Origin: Druceiella hillmani
Taxonomy: Eukaryota; Arthropoda; Insecta; Lepidoptera; Hepialidae
Direction: 5' to 3'
Assembly: GCA_039881145.1 (NCBI GenBank)
Contig: JAYKKI010000138.1
Coordinates: 983,501-1,047,500 of the forward strand
Length of the DNA stretch: 64,000 nt
The position numbers and the translations under genes are program-made. Shown here piece by piece: positions 51,161 to 63,600 of this stretch. Below the pieces are notes generated by a model. The model did not search any database. It was not told the origin of the DNA and saw only the letters and a list, made by a program, of their open reading frames with translations. The first letter of the stretch is position 1. Each line of letters starts with the position of its first letter.

Positions 51161-51663
51161 ATGCGTGCGCGCGTGTACCTTTGCATGTGCGTGCGCGTGC
51201 GCCTGCGTGCATGAGCGTACGCGTGCCCGTACATGTATGCGTTTGTGGAGCTAAATAAACAAATACATTAAATATTTAAAAACTAGATAAACAAAATCCT
51301 AAAAACTGAATTTATTTCAATACAAAAATGAAATAAATTAAACGGCTCTTTTGAGTCGTACAATCGACTGTTTGAAAAAAAAAGTGAGAGTTGCATAAAT
51401 CTCGTAACTTTCGTTATATCGACATGTTCGTTACTCCTAACGCGCGTGCACTTGCGCGTGCGTGCATGCGTGCGTAAACCTAAATAGACAAGTATTTAAA
51501 TAATTAACAACTAAACAAAATCCTAAAAACCAATTTATTTCTGTAAAAAAATTATATTAATTAAATGGCCCTTCACTGAGTCGTACAATGGGCTGCTTAA
51601 AAAAAATTCAGAGCTGTACAAATCTCTTAATTTTCATTCTGTCAACATGTTTGTTATTCCTAA
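51161..51663. repeat. two tandem ~220-280-bp units with GC-alternating heads
   Basis: Unit 1 (about 51161-51440) and unit 2 (51441-51663) each begin with a CGCGCGTG(T/C)AC...TGCGTGCATG tract. They then share ACAAAATCCTAAAAAC, GAGTCGTACAAT, a poly-A run, TCTCGTAA/TCTCTTAA and GACATGTTCGTTACTCCTAA / AACATGTTTGTTATTCCTAA. They are roughly 80% alike. The alternating purine/pyrimidine G+C-rich heads can adopt Z-DNA and stand out sharply in AT-rich surroundings. Confidence 0.88.
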
Positions 51664-54388
51664 TGTTTGCGGAATTTTTCAAACTTTTTTAATGAATAAT
51701 TTTAAAGAAAAGGCCGGTGTGATAAGGATTTTTGAAGGTTCCTTCAAGTGTAAAAAAAATTTACGGGAAAAAACGAACTTTATAATTTCATTACATGTAG
51801 TTTTAACAAGCTTTTAATATGTACCCCCAAACGCCAGTTACCGTATAAATTATCAATATATAATATTAATCCCATAGACATCAAAATACAACTTCACAAT
51901 TATTACCGACTATCGATGTCTCTTTCAACAGAAGTATTGGAAAATCATATAGATTTCACCATAGACATTGTTTACAGATTACTTTATGTCTCCAGTTATA
52001 TATATATATTATATATAAAATTTTAAATGTTTATTTTTAAAAATATTAGCATAATGGTAAATATACCTTTCTTGTGTAAGTGACGAAGTGAAAAGAAATC
52101 ATGCAGGTTATTTTAATAAGAAATTTAAAAAAAAATATGTTTACACAATTTTAATGAGAAACATAACGCAACGTTCCTTTTTATGATTCTCAATTTACGA
52201 AATGACTCGGGGATAACTTTTGTACTTTCATTCAAAAATATATACACACTATTCTATTTTTTATGTTTATAAATTTTTTAAAATATATAATAAACCAATT
52301 GTAACTCCATCACTCACAATTTGTTTCGAGTAACTTAATGTAGCAGATATACATCATTATATTTTACTTCATACCCCATACTTTATGTTTTTTGTAAACA
52401 AAAACAATGATAGGTATCCAGAGAATAATTTAGTCAGTATGAAACTATTGTGCTTAGGTTGATATTGCAAAAGGTTCTCTGTCTAAAGGGGAATGAATGC
52501 TCTTAGGAAAAAATAGTATTTATACTTTTGATATAGCTTAACACAAAATATTAAATCAATTGCAATACATCTTTGGCTAAAGGTAAATGAGATATCGATA
52601 GTCGCTAACCATTGCCAACCCTCTCTCATTTTTAAACCTACGTAATGATACGTCGTGCAGACCAGGCATTTTATTGTTTTAGTAAATTAGTTGATCGTGA
52701 TGGTTGTTCCCAGCTTTTACGAGAATGAAAATGCCACTTTTATATAGAGAAAACTTGTGTCTTGTTATATTCTCTATATATGTGCAATATAGGTAATAAT
52801 CCATGAAAATTGCAGACCCGACATGTTTCATAAAAAAAGCAATGTAAAATTCGTGGAAACCGAAAAGACATTAGTTTTTCCAACAGGATAAAAATCAATA
52901 TGAGTCTAGGATTTATTTTTAATTATTTTAGACAATAGCTGCACATTTAAACAGCGATTTATATTGTTACTTTTCTATAATGCATTCTAAAAAGATGTCA
53001 CGTACTTTTATTTGCTATAAATAATCCTCGTTATATCACAAATATAATATACTCAGTTTTATTAAGACAACTTCTAAGTATTCATTCGGTTCCAGTATGT
53101 GTGAGGAAATAAAATGTCAGCCTAATAACTCATAAAATTAGGTTTTTTCAGCCAATCTTCATGTCTGCGAAATTAATATTACATTGACTTTTGCCATTCT
53201 CTTTTATAATGTTTTTACTGTTGATACAAATCCTATTATTTTAACATCAAGTTCAATGAGATGAACTAATAAACAATTTAGTTGCCACAAATTAAACGAC
53301 AGGACATATTAAATAACAAAAAATTGAACAATAGGACAAATCAAGTGCACATAGACAATAATTCAATGATAGTTATCAAGTGGAATTATTAACGAACGAA
53401 ATATTTTTGGTTTGCTTTTAATTTTGTTATATATTCCATTCTTGTTCCATTTTTATTTATCTAGGAGATAGTATTTTATTACTGAGCAGATTAGTTAAAA
53501 ATAAATGTTTAAAATAAAGGTGCATATTTATCATCAAAAATACTTACTGACATTAGCGGTAACTTATAAATATTTTCAAAAGCCTAAAAATGTCAGACAC
53601 CCGGATCAACTTTAGACAGATGACGTAATGTTATTAAAAATGTGCTTTTCTAAATAATGTGTTGATACGAGTATATTCTGAATTCAACATATACCTTTCA
53701 AACTTATCAGGCAGAGTAAATGATAATTTGGAAATATGATGTGACTTGCAATCCGTAAAAAAATTAAAGGGACAAGTGCATTTTAGCAAAAGTGTTTTTA
53801 CTCTTGTCATTTATTTAATTGAAGAAATACTTGCTAAACTTTTTTTTTAAATAGTTATAAATTAATTGAAAAAATACTCGCCGTAATTTTGGGAAAAGTG
53901 GTATAATAAACGCTTTAATTCAAGCCAAAATTTGTCATTTGATTAAAGTCATGGCGTATAGTGCGATTAAAAGATAAACACGCTCCTCATCACGGAGCCT
54001 CACCATTGTCGCTGGTTTACAATTACTCGGTCGTTGGCCGCTCTATGATTACAATATTCAACCACCCGCATTGTAGACGGTTTACGGCAGGTTCAACCGG
54101 ATATGCACTGATAAGGGAAGAGAAGGCATCGACCCTGGAGAGCAAAAGATGGTGAATTGTGTAATTTATGAACGTGTGTTGTCATTTTATTATAAAAACA
54201 ACCTAGAATGGATAAACCTCGTTATGTTAGAGATTCGCTACATAAAAATCGAGAGAGGAAGCTTCAACCAAACTTGACATAATTTCTTTTTCTCTTATTT
54301 TTTTTTTTTGAAGGGCAGGGAGTTCTGTAATACTGAAGTACGCCAAAAGGTAAAACTGACCATTATAAGATAATATACATGTCTGAAA
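51664..54388. other. AT-rich noncoding stretch
   Basis: A 64-codon frame at 53961-54155 has no recognisable motif. Short TATATA-runs lie near 51997-52017. No gene supported. Confidence 0.5.
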
Positions 54389-54428
54389 AGAAAAAGGTTT
54401 GTGTCATTTCTGACACAAACCTTTTTCT
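54389..54428. repeat. perfect 18-bp-stem hairpin
   Basis: AGAAAAAGGTTTGTGTCA, loop TTTC, then the exact complement. It lies about 30 bp before the tail of a SINE on the opposite strand. No terminator role is implied in a eukaryote. A small foldback from a template switch is the simplest explanation. Confidence 0.96.
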
Positions 54429-54458
54429 CAGAAATCGGTTTTCATAGGAACTTTAAAC

Positions 54459-54656
54459 TTATTTATCTACTTTAATGTATCTAATTGATACATATGGCGG
54501 ACTTATTGCTACGAAAGCAATCTCTTACAGCCAACCACAACACCAGTCCAGCCCCGTTCGATGAACGGCCGGGAATGGAACCCGGGTCGCCGCGGCGCGC
54601 CGCATCGTTAAAGGCCGTATGCCTTGTGATCAACCCAACACGCCACGGCGACGACG
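54459..54656 (-). mobile_element. tRNA-derived SINE, copy 3
   Basis: Same architecture as 38788-39004: head ACGTCGTCGCCGTGGCGTGT, GGCATACGGCCTTTAA, B box GGTTCCATTCC (54572-54582, one change from consensus), GAACGGGGCTGGACTGGTGT, TTGCTACG-type loop segment, CCATATGTATC and a GATAAATAAG tail. Full length. Target duplication is at best ACTT. The 83-codon frame through it is not a protein gene. Confidence 0.92.
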
Positions 54657-54699
54657 TACTTGACCTAGTAATGAAACATATTAACCCTCATATACATCA

Positions 54700-54810
54700 A
54701 AATCTAATACTCAAATTGGGAGATATGGCAAATTAAGTATACAATTTTTTTTTAATATACAGTATGGGGTATTGTTTGAAAGAGCCAGTAATAAGAGTTT
54801 CAAAACAATT
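54700..54810 (+). repeat. diverged dispersed repeat, copy C
   Basis: ATACTCAAATTGGG, GGCAAATTAAG, TATTGTTTGAAAGAG and GTTTCAAAAC occur in the same order as in copies A (3478) and B (18449). Lowest similarity of the three. Confidence 0.4.
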
Positions 54811-55269
54811 TTTTCTCCTAATTTTAGGTTGTGTACGTGTGTCTACAATTTTTTTAAATTTGTACCATGTCTTTAAGCTTGAAAAATATGTAACGGGCAA
54901 TATACAATAATAAATGTGACATTGTTAACATAAATAAGCGATACGATATTTAGTTTCAATAAGGCATAAAATTGATATGGACCACACATAAAAAATAAAT
55001 AGAGCTGCAATTACAGACCACAATTTTTATTTTTTATGTAAATTAAAATAATTTTGCTGTCTTCACATTAACTTAAAAATATTTTAAATAGACTATGGTC
55101 ACCTAAGTTGTCGAAAAATTATTGTCTAACATGAATTATAGAGTCTAATTTTTAATATATACGGTATATTAGAAATGAGCGAAATTATGGTTGATAATTA
55201 AATTATTAAAGTATATATAATATACTCGAAAATAAATTTTACATGACAAATAACCAGTATTTCCCTTAG

Positions 55270-55386
55270 TCTACATCAGACGGTATTTTCATGGGACCAC
55301 CTGGCGAAGTACTGATCACGCTCGATGGCAGAAAAACATTGATACGCACTATATCAACGTTTAATTGTAATTCAACGTATCTTCTG
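55270..55386 (+). other. possible terminal exon (39 codons)
   Basis: A good splice-acceptor-like border, TATTTCCCTTAG, precedes an open 39-codon segment that begins STSDGIFMGPPGEVLITL and ends STYLL before TAA. Composition is markedly more protein-like and G+C-richer than its surroundings. I recognise no domain. No poly(A) signal was found close downstream and no partner exon could be identified, so this remains a candidate. Confidence 0.2.
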
Positions 55387-55974
55387 TAATCACGAAACCT
55401 TCATCGAAAAAAAATTCATACTTATAATGAAGAAAAGAACTCTGGAAGAACTTTTGGTTTTTTGGGGTCTCTTCTCTAGCCGAGTATAAAAAAAATCTCA
55501 TCAACAAACTGGCTCCGAACTTTAATGGTCAAGCTTAAATCTACTAATAATATTGTCGTACCACACTTTTGAGAGTACCACAGATCTCTGAGTTCTCTTT
55601 AATCTAGCCTAATGTAAACCAGGTGAATTTCAAATATTAACCCTTACCCTTTACAACCGCACTTAAAAGCTAACAGACTATTTATCTCCAGTAAATACGA
55701 TGTAAAGTTCAGAAATAAAGAGTCAAGGAGTTTGTTATTAAATAGTAAATTACTTGCCCCTAATTCGTTTAACGCGAGGCGTGTAAGGGATACTTTGGAA
55801 GTTACAAAGAGATTCATACATAGTTGATACATCGCGAGTAATTGAAACTCGGTCGCGTGTTAAGAATATTTAAAGTTGATACAGAATTTTGAAGTATGTT
55901 TTCGTTCCATTCTCCAAATAGGAATAATATAAGGGTTTTAAATTATATATAGAAATTAAATTTGGATTTTGATC

Positions 55975-56025
55975 ACGTGCGCGTATACATACACACATGT
56001 ACACACACACACACACACACATACA
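55975..56025. repeat. (CA)n microsatellite
   Basis: About 20 bp of pure CA within a longer CA/TACA-rich stretch. Frames through it on both strands (Cys-Val / Thr-His repeats) are artefacts. Confidence 0.93.
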
Positions 56026-56059
56026 CATCAGTATATAGTATGAAATATAACACATACAT

Positions 56060-56220
56060 ATCAGTACATAGTCTCTGTCTGTCTGGATGTCTGAGCGCGA
56101 CAATTTCAAAAACTACTGTATGGATTTTCACGCGGCTTTCACCAGTGGATAGTGGATTGGTGAAGAAGTTTTAGTTGTACAATATATGAAGATTTTTCTA
56201 TAATTTGATCGAACTAATAT
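56060..56220 (+). mobile_element. Helitron-associated repeat segment
   Basis: TCTGTCTGTCTGGATGTCTG, then AATTTCAAAAACTACTGTAT, GGATTTTCACGCGGCTTTCA, GTGGATAGTGGATTGGTGAA parallels the 'gtctgtctg...aaaactac..acggattttgatgcgg...atagatagagtgattcatgagg' block common in insect Helitrons. It is followed 110 bp downstream by a helicase fragment, supporting the assignment. Confidence 0.6.
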
Positions 56221-56330
56221 AAAAATTGTCGAGTAAGTCGGAAAAAATCATAATATTTGACAGATTGACGAGTACGGGTAGCGTAAATCGTTATTTTTTG
56301 TATGATAGTGATGGCAGTAATTTTTTTTGG

Positions 56331-56510
56331 CGGCTTGCATTTAGAATGACAATAAATAAAGCAGGGGCGGAATTCAAACATTGCTGGAATTGATCTCGAT
56401 GTTCAATGGTTTACACCGCAAGTTGTATGTTGCCCTGTCTCGTGCGATATCAAAAGACAATGTTTGTTTTTGCACCTAACCCGGCGGAAATAATAAATGT
56501 TGTAAATTAA
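56331..56510 (+). pseudogene. second Helitron helicase C-terminus, decayed
   Basis: Reading across two or three frameshifts, the segment gives RLAFRMTINKA, then NIAGIDLDVQ, FTP, KLYVALSRAISKDNV and finally FVFAPNPAEIINVVN-stop. These correspond in order to the motif V region, the 'GQLYVALSR' motif VI and the C-terminal end of Helitron Pif1-like helicases. The usual G-Q before L-Y-V is lost at a frameshift. Only the last ~60 codons remain and no N-terminal part is visible upstream. It belongs to a different Helitron lineage from the one at 24 kb because its C-terminus ends in APNP...INVVN rather than PQNKTT-NIVYKEE. Confidence 0.85.
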
Positions 56511-59500
56511 TAAATATCTAAGCTTCGTCTATAAAGAGGTTTCTTCTGATTGTTAATTTTCTTGAAATAGTTATTATAAAATTTGTATTATAATACACTT
56601 CACTAGTATTTGTAGTTAATATTTAGTAATCATTACGTTGTTATATGAATAAAAACAGACAGAAAAACACCACGTAAATCGTGTTTGGATCGAACCTGCA
56701 AGCTCTGCGCTATGTTCCGATAGATACACTTATTGTTTTTTACACCAGACTAATGATCCGGACATAAATTCTTAATGCGAACCCAAATATTTGATATGGA
56801 TTTTGTATATGTACCTAATTTCCTAAGATGACGAAAATCACAATTTTAGACAAACTTCACCAAGAAACAAATTGTTGAGTCATACATAACATCATTTAAA
56901 GGACGAAAAATGGAACAAAAAAAAGAAAGACGTTACTATTTTAACGCGGTTCTACTTTCCGCGTTTATAAAATTGGTATTTCATTAAATTGAAAGTACAA
57001 AATGAAACAAGGAAAAACGTTTGTTCTATAGTAAATATCATTATAAAAAAAATCCACTCAAATTCTTTAATGGCATTCAAATATGTTATATTGAAATAGA
57101 AATTTCAGGTTTGCAACCGCTTGTTTCAAACCAATAAGGTAAACGCAATCCAAATTTTATTGACTGCAAAGATAAGAAATAGAAAACTTAAAATACACAA
57201 AACTTATTATAATTTCTTCGAGATATCCATTCAGAAACGCGGATAAATGATGAAATATTTTACTGAAAAGAAAGAAATATCATATCTAAAATGTTATTGG
57301 AGTGATACTTATACCCTAAAGTTTTTTTAATCTTTGTGACACATTTTAATAATTTTAATGCTACTTAATCTACAAACTACATGTAAATTACCCAACTTTA
57401 ATTCAAATAATAATTAAGACTCGCTGGCATAAGCATATTATACAAACAAATTTGAAATATTTTTATGAAATTTATTTTATTTAATGAAATTTCCTTGTTA
57501 CCTTAACCCTTCCTCTCTGACCTCGTCCCGGCATTCCCGGTCTGTGTTAACGCACGCCTGCAAACGCACAATTTTCCAATTCCTGTGTGCAGTTTCCCCA
57601 ACCTCTTGTGTATTTACGTTAAATGTTAAATTGTATTTACCTTTATTTAGGTGAAGAGTTCATGCATAATCGGGTTAACGTTGCAGAAGAGGTTACGTTG
57701 TGAAGCCTTCCTTTAGGTCGACCTGTCTACCTGATGAAGTTATTGCTTTACATTAGGAGGCACGGTGGGTCATTAAGATGGAACATATAAGGCAGTTACA
57801 GAAGCTTATATCGCTTTACTGTTATTAGGAGACAGTAAGTGATGAGATAGTTTTCCTTTATGAAATTATGGGTTGTTAGCACACCCTGCGTAGTTCGTGA
57901 ACTATCATCAAAACTGGTAAAAATAATTGAGCTAACACTTAAATTTGCAATAAAATTCTAAACCGGTAATGCCAATTTACTGGTAGTTGGTAGTTGGTAA
58001 TTAACCAAAAATTTTAAATGTTTTTTTTTTTCAGAAAGTGCTGAAACCAAAATGGACAGTTCTCGATTAAATTTTACTTATCTACATACATACTATCTAG
58101 TTATTTTTCGTGAATTAAAATTGACTTGGAATTAAAATGTTTGTTCTTTGATTTCTTTTTCTAAACTGAAACAATAATTAAAGAATTTTACTGACAAAAT
58201 ACAATTTGCAATTCATTTTAGATTACACATACACAACGGCAAAACTTTGCAAGCTTTTCGCCTTAATAAAATGGCCTGAATTTAGTTCATAGAAACAACG
58301 CCTAAGAAATTTATCGCAGAAAAACTAGTTATATCGTATTGTTAGCGTGCAGTCTTTTCAGTTTAGGGTTGTTTGGACTCCATTAATGTAAAATAATTCA
58401 TTTCAGTCAAAAAACTCAATACCAGATATACTAATGAATGTTTCCACGTTCTAACGTTTTCTACCACATGAAAAACGTATAGCTTCGTATTTCGAAAAAC
58501 ACAGCGATTTTCAGTCTTAAACTTTTTTCTGCTTTCTACTAACTCGATGTTCTTTTAGTCATGATTCGAGTGATTTTATCAATAAACTACTGCAAATGTA
58601 ATGTAGGTTATTCTGATTTTAGAATTAACAGATGAGGGGGAAAAATATTCAATGTCGTTTCTAGTAAGGTTTAATATAATATTTTGATTAGGGATCCTAA
58701 AAACATATGAACGTGGGAAACGTTTGTATGTGGGTTTAATAACAGTTCAACAACAACGTATATAAATTATAAAAAAAAATGCCGTCTCTGATTTATAGTT
58801 TGAATTTGATTTTAAATATCAACAAATACCAAAGATTTTCAAAATATTTATATTAATTTATAGATAGAGGGCGTTAAGGTAGCGGCATTAATCAATTAAA
58901 TACTCAATTTTTACTAATCAGCGTTTCGGTCATCAATACAAATGTTTTACTTTAAGAACGTTGGAACATAATTAAACTATATAAAAGCTAACAAATCAGT
59001 TAAAGGAAATAAAGAAATGCGTAAAAGCTTAAAAATAGACGTTAGGCGAAAATCGCGACATTAAGTTAATTACGATAAGACCATGCAAAGTCCCCGCACC
59101 ACTTTGGTACACACACCGGCAACAATTATGAGATCTACTTTCGTTATGCCGCATCGCAACATGACGATTTTCATTTACTCAAATCTTGATACAAGTACAC
59201 GTCGTCATCGTTATCTAAAATTGTTTTCTTAATCGTTGCAACCTAGTTGCAAGAGTGTCTTCATCAGATTAATTCATATATAAGCTGTTACCTCTTACTT
59301 TGCTTGTTTGAATTATTAATATCCAGAAAAAAGTATTTCGATATCTGTTACCTTATAAAATTTGTTGGTTAGTTAGTTTCTAAAAATTGGTACAAACGCC
59401 ATCCAGTGTTCGATTTGGGTTCTGAAGGTATAGTAATAATCCATGATTCAATTTGATATATTAAGAAATTGTGAAATTATTGAAGTAGGAAACTTAGACT

Positions 59501-60284
59501 TTTACTCAATAATAAAAATTATCTACTACATACATTAAAAAAAATGCACAACGCGGATATTAACTATTGCCTGCGTGACGACTCCAGAGCACAAAACTTG
59601 CATCTAAGTAAAAGCAAAAGTTAGTTATACTATAATCATACAGTAACGCTAATATTATTATCCCTCTTTCACTCTAGTCGTTTTCCCATTCGAGACGATC
59701 ATTACTTCTCATTGCAATACTGACCAAGTTATTCCTTCGATCAAGGTCATCGGTTTGCTGCAGTCTCCCTCTCATTGAGTTCGAAGCCCTCGACATTCCC
59801 AATAAGTATCACTCAATGACTTATTATTCCCCTCAACAGTGTCAGAGTTTCTGTTGAAATACTAGGGCATCCAAGGTTAGCAAATTATAAATAGTCTGGA
59901 TTTGCATTTAACGCGCAAATTCTTCAGAATTGAGATATCATTGCGATATCCTATCCAAAGAAACGTATAATATTCAGCATCATTGCCCAAACACATCAAT
60001 TTTGTACCTATCCGTAACTTCCAGGATCCGAGGTCGGAGTTGTAAAAAATATTGGAAAGATAAGAGTGTTTTTATGTTATTTAGCTACTAAAATTCTATA
60101 ATTCTCTTATAGTAGGTTTTCTGTATTTTTGACTCAGTATTTTCAAATTAAAAATTTCCCAATTTTTCCAAATGTTCTCAATGACGAGACAAGAAAAGTT
60201 CATGTCTCATGGCATGTAAATAAAAACATAACACGAATGCACGTGATGAATATGATATTCTTCTATTACATCTTCTTTTTCACC
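56511..60284. other. AT-rich stretch with few G+C-rich patches
   Basis: Patches at 57507-57600 and 59690-59880 are richer in G+C and carry short protein-like frames on the - strand (see findings). Otherwise no gene or repeat was recognised apart from the tRNA-like relic near 56690. Confidence 0.4.
56688..56760 (-). mobile_element. tRNA-like SINE relic
   Basis: On the - strand TTAGTCTGGTGTAAA (A-box-like) is followed about 50 bases later by GCAGGTTCGATCCAAAC, which contains a B box GGTTCGATCC. No cloverleaf can be completed confidently. Different head from the main SINE family in this window. Confidence 0.3.
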
Positions 60285-60300
60285 GCCGATTTAAATCGGC
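60285..60300. repeat. perfect 16-bp palindrome
   Basis: GCCGATTTAAATCGGC, followed by CGATTCGTGTTCGGATTTCG. A dyad of this kind could bind a dimeric factor, but it is unsupported beyond the symmetry. Confidence 0.9.
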
Positions 60301-60547
60301 CGATTCGTGTTCGGATTTCGGATCGGATTTATTAAAAGAATATTATAAAACCATATCGATTTTGTAATATTTTTCAGAGCATTATATATTTAATATGTAA
60401 AGAGCTGGCTATCTGTAGTCGAAATGTTACTTTTTCCGGAAGAGTTTAAAATAAAATTATTTTTGTTTTTCTTTGCTATGTTTAACACAAGAGTTTAGAA
60501 TAGGGAATTTTTGTGTTTTATTTTAATCCGAAGAAGACAAAAGGTTT

Positions 60548-60628
60548 TATTCCGGGATACGAACTAAATAATTCAATACTTTTACTGAGTTCAGATTTCA
60601 GTACTTTACCGCTCCGCCAATGACTCCG
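60548..60628 (-). mobile_element. tRNA-like SINE head relic
   Basis: On the - strand there is an A box TGGCGGAGCGG (60609-60619) that fits TRGCNNAGYGG exactly and, about 45 bases downstream, AGTTCGTATCCCGG, a mutated B box. Spacing fits a pol III promoter. The acceptor-stem ends do not pair well, so a functional tRNA is unlikely and a SINE relic is preferred. Confidence 0.42.
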
Positions 60629-63600
60629 CTTTTAGAAATACGATAAAATAAAGATTTATTATTTTTATTTATTTTTGTTTTATTTTTTGTGGTACCTAAG
60701 TAAAAAAATTATAATGTTTATTACTTTTTTGAGATATTTACTATTTACGTACTATCCAAATTCTAAATTTCAAGTTTTTAACATAAATAAGAACGCCCAA
60801 ATAACATGATTGTTTAATCGCACTGCACACACGTCTCCACAAACGTTACGGATGTTAAAAAATATAATGGACCTTAAATATATTTTCATAATACACCACT
60901 TCTTTCTTGAATTTTAATTGAATTTTCATGTTAAATTTAATTTTTTAGGTAAACGTTAAAACTTAAGTTATTGTATTAGTAAGCAGAAATTATTTTGTTC
61001 CGAACTTAAATAATTTTAAATTAATTAATATAATTAAAAACGACGCCCGCCCAAAACTATCAAGTGCCTTATTAATTTTACGCTTTAAGGAATCGATTTA
61101 ATTATATTTTGCTTGTATAACAATCTGTATATTGAGGTTTTCCCTCTCAAATTTTAGAATTACGATAAATTTAATTTGAATATGTAAACTTTCATTTTCT
61201 TCAGTTATTTTGTTATTGAAATATTAATTAGATAAAAAATAATTAAAGGGAAAAACGTTTTGGAAAATGTACGTATCAAAAGGTAGAACAACCTTAAAAA
61301 CGTAAAAAAAATTAATCTATATCTATAAAAACACCCGGGACTATTAAATAAATGTACCGTAATAAACAGGTAAATAGTAAGTATATAAGTCACACTGAGA
61401 GGATTTCGTACATAGTTAGGTACCTACAAACAAAAGTTTAAAAAATTTAGATCATTTTATTAATTTTTTTATAAACATTCATATCATTTTTACTACGTAA
61501 ATACAAATGTATTGCTTTTACTTTTACTTTCACAGGCTTTGGAAAAATTACTTGGTTCCTTATTTCGCTTTTATTTAGTAATGCCAGTTAAATAAGACAA
61601 TTTCAATAATTTCGCCAACTTCTCATAATATGAGTAATTTATAAATAAAGCAATATATCGTAACACTTGTTCGGGGAAATTGTTTATAATGGTCTTTAAA
61701 ACAGATATTAAGCGTTCGTATGGCGTGGGGTCCTTGGATGGAGGTGCAGTATATCTTTCATCAGTGCCATATGGATCCCATTAAATAATAATAATACATA
61801 TTAAATCGTAATTCTAAAACTTCATGAATACTTATGGCCTAATTTTGTCACTGTTATTAATAAAAATTGCTCTCTTGGCGATGAGCCCTTCTCTCGTACA
61901 CTTATGAATAAATAATGTAACGTGTAAATTGGTGCTGAATGGGAATCCTGAGATTTCCGCATCACAAATTCGATACTTGTTTCAATCTGGAAACGACGGA
62001 TGTTTTGTTATTATAATCGTGAAAAAAAAGCATTTACGTCTGGATATCAACTGTTTACTGAACTTTTTTTGAGACCCAATATGTATTGGGCATAAACTCT
62101 CTCTCAGCTTGGATTTCTCCTTTTCCATGTCTAAATTAATCAAAATGAAATCGAAATCTATTTGAGTGAAAGTTAATTTAGTGAACCTTATTATTACATG
62201 ATGACCTAATTGGATTGAAAAAGCTAAATCCCTGAAGAGCGAAAGGTTAAGCCAATTTCCTTAAGCATAATACTATAATAGCACCTAACATATTTATGAT
62301 AAGATGCAACACGTTGACCCTATTCCTAAAAATAGACTAACAATAAAAAAAACCATGCTGCGATATAGATTATACGTAATGCCATTTATTAGAACCATTG
62401 GAACCAAGTTTTAGTAATGAAATTTTTCCAAATTTTTCTGAGTTAAAATCCGGTCAAACTTAATGTTTTATTCCAACTTTAATATGATTATTTTGATGGT
62501 AAATATCTAATTATAGCTTTAAAAGAATCAAATTTATTCAAAATCTGTTTAGTATTTTTGTGTGATACTGAAACAAACTGAAAAAGAAACAGGCAACAAC
62601 CGAAAAGAAATAATTTTGAACATGGAGTCCTTCAGATTGATTCGTATCTTGGAGGTAAAAATCTATATCATCACGTTCAAAACATTTTTGAGAAATATTT
62701 TGTTATGTAGATACTCCCTCGTCACAACATTACGATCGTGTAAATTTATAATTTCAATATCTTATAATTATATACAAATTTAGTAACCAAGTTTTTGTAA
62801 AATTTTCGAAAATTATTTTACGAAATCGAAAAACTGCTCATCAAGTTTGTAACCCCTGATGACAAACCTGGGGTCCCTTATTATTGGCATATTCAAAAGT
62901 TTGCTGCAATGTCATTTACGGGTCTGTATGACGGAATTTCTTGTCTCTTTAACTTTAAATTATTTTGCATCATAATATTAGCTTTAGGATTACCATTTTG
63001 TATAAATGGTGCAAAATGTACATAGGATCGAATAAATAATCAGTCTGTTCATAAAATAAAAGCTATACGATCACGACGATCGTACTTACAAATAAACGAA
63101 CAGTCTACCGATAGTGATACAATTTCCAGTTGATCAATTATTTATTTATTTGGATATTTAAGTATTATTAGGTAATGTCTTCCATATCTTGTATTAATTC
63201 TCTCCTTAAAATATTTTTTCCACGCCATTTGGACTCTTGGTACAGACGTCTCAATATAACGATTTTACATCTCGATAGAAATCTACCACGCACGACAAAT
63301 TTATCGCCTTGTATTCTAGTGGAAAAAATTTTACTCTAATATATGAAACATTGAGAAGTAATTCCACATACTTTGACGGTGTGATGTTAAGCAAGTTCCA
63401 TCTGTTGGTCAAATTAAGGAAATACCTATATTCGTTCTGTGATAATGATCGCGATAAACGTTGAAATTCAAAGTGCCGACCGTATATGCCGCTGTTCGCT
63501 ATTTAACAATTCAAAGAAATATTTACTAGCTAACATTACAAAAATTTATGTTTTTGATCATGTGAGGCTTATTTATTTATTATAAACAGCGTCATATCTA

